From Oscarella lobularis (Eukaryota > Porifera > Homoscleromorpha > Homosclerophorida > Oscarellidae), in assembly GCF_947507565.1 (NCBI RefSeq), contig NC_089186.1:2232001-2296000 (forward strand): a DNA stretch of 64,000 bases. Direction: 5' to 3'. Under the pieces are notes generated by a model. That model saw only the letters and a program-made list of their open reading frames with translations. It was not told the DNA's origin and did not search any database. Below, piece after piece: positions 59,529-64,000 of the stretch; position 1 is the stretch's first letter, and every line of letters begins with the position of its first letter. Both the position numbers and the translations under genes were made by a program.

Positions 59529-60009
59529 CTGTCAACGGACAATCAGCCAATAAAAGCGTTTTTCGACAGCGAAAATCGTTCGAAAGTTCTACTCATTCGT
59601 TTATCACTACAAACACGAAATACAGTCACAAACAGACTGTTCGATCGCCGTTACTACTCTACCGAGCTTCTTCTTACAAGCCAACGGAAGAACTTGCTCA
59701 TATCGACAACAAAGATGCCGTAGGCTACGCATGCGCACTTGAGACGACTCATCGGGATCGTGACCACTCTAAAACTCATTCGACGGGTCGCGAAAACGCT
59801 ACTTCAAGCAAAGCGACGACGAAGCAAAAAAGCAGCGCAACTGCTAGAAAACGCATCGTTCTTAATTAAATTGAAAAAGAGGGCGTGACCAATGCATTCT
59901 TCCATAGATATTTTTTCCTTTTAGAACTGTTTCCTGCGCCACACGGCTACATTTCTGCTTAGATCTCTATTAATTAAATCAACGTGTTTATACAATCCAA
60001 TTTCATAGG
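59529..60009. other. 5' flank of ROCO copy E with SLC25 exon-2 remnant
   Basis: 59529-59770 matches the 5' flank of copy C. At 59770-59800 ATTCGACGGGTCGCGAAAAC followed by GCTACTTCAAGC resembles SLC25 exon 2. After that nothing is recognised up to the 3' end of the oxidase gene. Confidence 0.6.
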
Positions 60010-61242
60010 TCAAAGTTTTCTAACGCCAGGCGAATATGGATTTTTCTCGTCCTCGTGCATCGATCCCAACGTATGATTCACAACTCGATGATGAGCTTCG
60101 TCGGCTCGAATCGCGTAGATCACGTCTCTCATCGTCGCATCATCAGCCAAATTCCAGTACGTCTTAGCAATGAGAGGAGACGGCATATGCGACCACATGG
60201 GTAACTTACCCGCATCTAGATCCTTACGAAACAGTATTTCACTGTAAATTTCTCCGCTGAAGTCTTCTCCTCTTACTTCGAGACACTTTGTATATGTCTT
60301 CACTGCCTCTTCCTCCAAGTAGCCCACGAAACGATGACAAAAGCGTGGGCTTAGAAGATACGATAGAAAGAACAGATTCACAAACACTCCTACACAAAAC
60401 TCCTTAGTCCTAACTTGCTCAAGTCACTTTAGTTTACCTTGCGAGAATACGACTGCTGATCGAAAGACGACGCCGGGTTTCTTCAATTCCAAACAGGTCA
60501 ACAGATGCATTCTCTCATTCTCAGCCTCCTCTAACAACGTCAAAATGGCAAATACTAAATCTGACGTCATTTATTCCTAACCCAGCAATGTGTGAATCCA
60601 TCCGTGATCACGCTTCAGTTTTCTCAACGAGTGCAAGTGTCTCACCATGGCGGCAACCATACCAGGAACTCCGGCTACCGTCTCCAGAAAGATCATACGC
60701 CTTAATTAATTAATTAATTAAAAATTTCAAGGGCAGTGAGATGAACGTACTTGAGCCACTTGACTTCGTCTCGCTCACCAAATTTAAATCCGGAGAACAC
60801 GTCGAACGTATATCGCAGAGATTGCACCGAGTAATATGCCATCTATTTATTAATTAATAATCAATTATTTAATTTATTAGAGTGATGAACCGGGTTTTGA
60901 ATCGTACTCGGTCAACGATGGTTTTAGGCGGATAGTGCGTCACCGAAACCGAGTGAACATCCTCTTCGGACCTACGCACGTGCAGAGAACAAAGAAATGC
61001 CCTCCCCTTGGTCATACCAGATTGGATGAGGCAAGTGATATCTTCCTTCTTCCCTCTCCTTTTCTGATTCTAAAGGATTCAATGTCGATTTTCGTTTGAA
61101 GTGATGACCCTCGGTTTCATTCGGGGTCGCCTGGTAAACGAGAACTTGAAAAAAACGACGCCAGACTGGTAGAGATTACAGCGTAGAGTCGATATAGCCC
61201 TAGACGGGCGGGTCGGAGTGACCGTAGAAACAGAGACTGCAT
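60010..61242 (-). CDS. AOX: Alternative oxidase (mitochondrial ubiquinol oxidase)
   Basis: About seven exons. The ATG at 61242 opens an amphipathic Arg/Leu-rich leader ([20 protein letters not shown]) typical of mitochondrial import. After an intron come YHLPHPIW and [21 protein letters not shown], then [19 protein letters not shown]. All four di-iron motifs are present: [10 protein letters not shown] (first Glu), [25 protein letters not shown] and RADEAHHR. The protein ends SPGVRKL with TGA at 60010, about 270 residues. AOX moves electrons from ubiquinol straight to oxygen and bypasses complexes III and IV, giving tolerance to sulfide, cyanide or low oxygen. The second exon (GAGAGGGAAGAAGG, ending at a GTATGACC donor) was placed from reading frame only. 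Confidence 0.92.
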
Positions 61243-61679
61243 AGTGGAGCGACGAAACGGCTGAGAATGTGTAACGCTTCTCGCTCCCTTTATATCCTTA
61301 CACCGGAAATGTCTTTGTGACGCACCCACGTCCCGTGTGATGCAACAAGTAGCAGAGTTGCGAGTCTTTTGCGCACGTATGACGCGGTCCGACGCGGTCA
61401 CGTATTTTCCGGTATTTAATTTGCTTCAATAGCCGGCTTTTTCGAGACATCGTCCAGTCGTGGGATTCCGGGGGCCTGCTGAGTGTCTGATTAGAATACG
61501 GTAGGTAGTGCAACTGATGTGCTTGTATTTGTACCGGATTGAGAGAGAAGGTCTGTGAATTCAGGAGACTGCTAAGGGGTTTTTCAATTATGTTTTATCT
61601 TGTCACGTGAATACAGTCGCGTGACCATGGCATCAATACATAAATGGGCCTATCTCCCGGGTGATATCATTCCGCAGTG
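61243..61679. promoter_or_regulatory. Divergent promoter AOX / SKICH receptor
   Basis: A 437-base spacer between head-to-head start codons. GTCACGTGA at 61601-61609 matches nine of ten bases of the CLEAR element bound by TFEB/MITF factors; GTCGCGTGACC at about 61616 is a weaker relative. No coding content seen. Confidence 0.5.
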
Positions 61680-62192
61680 ATGGCTCAAGCTTACTTTGTG
61701 GAAGTATCAAAGTCCTACCTCAACGTCTCCGATGTGGCCTGCCAAGTGAAACTCCCCAAAAACACAGAACCAGGAGCGCGAATCTCGATCGCACGCGTAG
61801 GCTGGAAATCATCGTCTGAGTACCACACTCAAGTTTGTCTCGACGAAAGCGCACAAGGCCGCGACGGCGTGCGCATTGTCATCTTCCCCTTAGCCGCCCT
61901 ACCAAGAGACAAACATCAATATCAGTTCGTCTACGTAGACGCATCGGGCGAAGCACGCGTGGCGAGTGAGCCGTTTGTCTTCTACGAGACCTCGCCCGAC
62001 GACAGTCTGTCTTCTTACGAACTAATCGACGAGAGTCGAACGACGGACGCTTCTGAAACGAGGCGGTTTCAAGCGCCATCGCGGGGGAATGTAGGGGAAG
62101 GTTTCGAAGGGGCGGGGAAATCCCCTTGCGGAAGTCTGGCGACGACTCCGGCTCAAAATACCGATGATGTTACCGTGGAAAAGACTCCCAAC

Positions 62193-62239
<47 letters not shown>

Positions 62240-63461
62240 CGAGAAGAGTTCGCCACCACCCGAAATTCATCCTACTTCATTATCGAGTCCGAGTTCTGAT
62301 GACGAAGATGAGGAAGTTGATGATAAGGAAGCGGCTCGCCTTTTGGAGGAAAATGCCAAGTGTCTGGCTTCGTCGAGTTCGAGTTCGTGTGATTCCAGTG
62401 ATGATTCTGACGATTCTGATGATGGTGGTGGTGATGATGAAAAGGATGTGGCTCGTGTTTCTGAGGAAAATTTGAAATTGAAGGGTACGGTGTCTATTCT
62501 TACTGAGCAAGTGACAACGCTCAATGGTCAGTTGACTGGTTTTGTGGATAGCGTATCGCGTGGAGACGAGTTCAATCGCATTAGGAAATTGTGGAAGGGA
62601 GAGAAATTGGCTTACGAGAAGGCGGAAAAGAGAAATTCCGAGATGTCAGAAGAGCTTCAAAAGGTGCTAAAAGAGAACGTCGTATTAAACGAAAAAGTGG
62701 AGAGTCTTACCAATCGAATTCACCTACTTGCAACGGAGAAAAACGAAGAGATCGAGTCGTTGGAGAAGAAGCTTGAAGCGAGCGAGAACCAAGTGCTCAA
62801 TCTAACGGAAAAGTTGGAAGAAGCGGAAAACGAATCGAAAGAAAAGCACGAAGAGTGTACCGACCTCTGTCGCAAGTTGGGCGAAATGGAAGGCCAGCGC
62901 GCCGTACTGGACGAAAAACTCGAATTGAAGGAAATTCAGACTGAAGTTCTGTTCTCTAAAGCGATGGGAAAAGGGATCGTTTTGCCGAAGAAACGGAGTG
63001 CTGGCGACGAGCCAATTCAATTGCGAAGCGCTTCGTTGGAATTTCAGGATATCACCATAGCAACGCCGCCGAGTTATCAATGTCCGGGAGGCGATCTTTC
63101 CCTCGGCGAAGTTTCGCTTTTGAAGTCGGAGAAACGACGCGAAAAGACGAAGAAAAAGTCGCGTGATGACGGAGACAAGGATCGACGTCATCGTCGTCGT
63201 CATAGACATCATCGTCGAGACGACGATTCCAGCGTAGGCGGCGTGGAAAGAGAAGAAAAACGAGAGCGACGACGACGAAGAAAGAAATCGCCGCCCATCG
63301 TCGCCGTCGTCGTCAAAGCGACGACCCTTCCCTCCGCTCCCCCGGACGACGACAACGAAGAATTGCCGTCGCGATGTCCAGTTTGCGAGAAACCGTACGC
63401 GGCTGATTGGGACGGCGTTTCTCGACGTCGACACTGCGAAGAACATTTCGAAGCGCGTTAG
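61680..63461 (+). CDS. SKICH-coiled coil-zinc finger autophagy receptor (TAX1BP1/CALCOCO-like)
   Basis: A single exon of 593 residues from ATG 61680. The SKICH domain (about 1-103) has YLNVSDVACQVKLP, RVGWKSSSEYHT, LPRDKHQYQFVYVDASG and EPFVFYE. Right after it, acidic and Ser residues surround YELI (113-116), a good LC3-interacting motif. An acidic stretch (16 Asp encoded by GAT/GAC repeats), a coiled coil (about 250-430), a Lys/Arg/His-rich basic region (about 480-550) and a C-terminal C2H2 finger (CPVCEKPYAADW..HCEEH) follow. This order is that of the TAX1BP1/NDP52/CALCOCO1 family, which links ubiquitinated cargo or bacteria to autophagosomes. Absence of introns is unusual in this window. 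Confidence 0.88.
62193..62240 (+). repeat. GAT trinucleotide repeat coding for poly-Asp
   Basis: Fifteen GAT codons followed by GAC inside the SKICH receptor. The repeat keeps the frame and is likely to vary in length between individuals. Confidence 0.95.
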
Positions 63462-63588
63462 ACTCGATCTCATATAGCTGCAGCTGACTGCGATCCTTTT
63501 GTTTTTATAAGATAAACCCCCCTGGTTTGTCCTATGCATCATTTATGCTTTTTTGCGTTATTATACACACTATCATCTACAAACAATA
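63462..63588. other. Short intergenic stretch between convergent genes
   Basis: 3' untranslated region of the SKICH gene. The first AATAAA on the plus strand lies at about 63591, inside the end of the facing kinase gene, so the two transcripts may overlap. Confidence 0.5.
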
Positions 63589-64000
63589 CTAATAAAACAT
63601 AGCATTTACTGTATCGCCAGATGGCGTCGTTTCCTCCGGTACTAGTGGCAGGGAGGGGGCTTTGTTTAGGGGCTGCTTACGTCGGACACTTCCATCGGGA
63701 GTGTCCGCGGATTTGGGGTCGGAAACTAGGTCCCCAAGTAGGTCAGCTAATTCGGCTTTAGCCTACGGTACATGTGGCTCTTTGCGAGCGTTCGTACGGT
63801 GCGGGGATTGACTTACCTGGCTTAAGTTTTCGATTTTTACAAAGGCGTCTTCAATTAGATCCTTACAAAACGGACGTCGATCCATATCCTTAGTAAGACA
63901 CCTGTAAAAATTTTAATAAAGATAAATAATTGATAAGGGTTTTATACCTGGCTACAAAGCCCTTCAAAGGGCTCGACCAAGGGTCTGGTTTATTGAATTC
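63589..64000 (-). CDS. STE20-type protein kinase, C-terminal end (partial)
   Basis: Three exons are visible: 63948-64000, 63817-63901 and 63589-63762, with introns of 46 and 54 bases and matching phases. They encode the end of a kinase C-lobe, DPWSSPLKGFVARCLTKDMDRRPFC, with the subdomain XI Arg, then KDLIEDAFVKIENLSQ and a short tail of 57 residues ending VNAMFY and TAG at 63589. The CLTKD..RRP motif and position resemble MAP4K/GCK kinases. The rest of the gene lies outside the window, so the subfamily is not determined. Confidence 0.75.

Noticed and set aside
60010-61242. Plant or algal contamination because of the alternative oxidase
   Set aside because: The gene has the same short introns as its neighbours and sits between animal-type genes, and several animal phyla have AOX.
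62022-62270. Minus-strand poly-isoleucine frame opposite the SKICH gene
   Set aside because: A shadow of the GAT repeat on the coding strand.

Overview
The window is nuclear DNA from an animal with a compact genome. Introns are many and very short (about 50-80 bases, GT..AG, AT-rich), spacers are often only a few hundred bases, and gene families typical of animals are present (DAZAP2, PCTP, Phafin, DLG5-type MAGUK, SKICH autophagy receptor, KMT2C/D-type SET, SLC25A39/40). An alternative oxidase gene is also present; vertebrates and insects lack it, sponges, placozoans, molluscs and tunicates have it. I lean towards an early-branching marine invertebrate, perhaps a homoscleromorph sponge, but this is inference from gene content and intron size only.

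Layout. 1-3255 (+): 3' part of a ROCO protein gene, copy A (ankyrin repeats, Roc GTPase, COR, Death domain). About 3716-12893: a 9.2 kb minisatellite of two related units (21 and 24 bases) with two nested tracts of a 9-base repeat. 13130-17410 (-): two divergent secretory-pathway kinases (DIPK/FAM69 type) flanking a zinc transporter. 17411-18586: spacer with an unidentified GC-rich block. 18587-18832 (+): ABRACL. 18939-22581 (-): CUL1. 22582-31470: a rearranged region in which CUL1 exon 1, DAZAP2 and the PCTP promoter occur twice around an inserted block of Phafin pseudogene, ROCO copy B and SET pseudogene. 31845-36669 (+): three GT8 glycosyltransferases and a decayed fourth; a long inverted-repeat element lies between the second and third. 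36761-41681 (-): a CARD-coiled coil-PDZ-PDZ-SH3-GUK protein of DLG5 type, head to head with an SLC25A39/40 carrier (41901-43532, +). 44191-59528: ROCO copies C, D and E (all -), with remnants of SLC25, a SET pseudogene and an intact Phafin gene between them. 60010-61242 (-): alternative oxidase. 61680-63461 (+): SKICH/zinc-finger autophagy receptor. 63589-64000 (-): C-terminal end of an STE20-type kinase gene.

The most notable system is the ROCO family. Five near-relatives share an ankyrin-Roc-COR core, but their Death domains fall into two classes. The flanks of B, C, D and E form all four combinations of two left and two right neighbours, and copy D is an internal mosaic with a crossover inside the Roc exon. 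This looks like an intracellular Death-domain sensor family diversifying by unequal recombination and dragging broken copies of neighbouring genes with it. DLG5 (with a CARD) and the SKICH receptor in the same 64 kb would fit a cytosolic innate-immunity and autophagy theme, but that link is inferred from families and not shown by the sequence.
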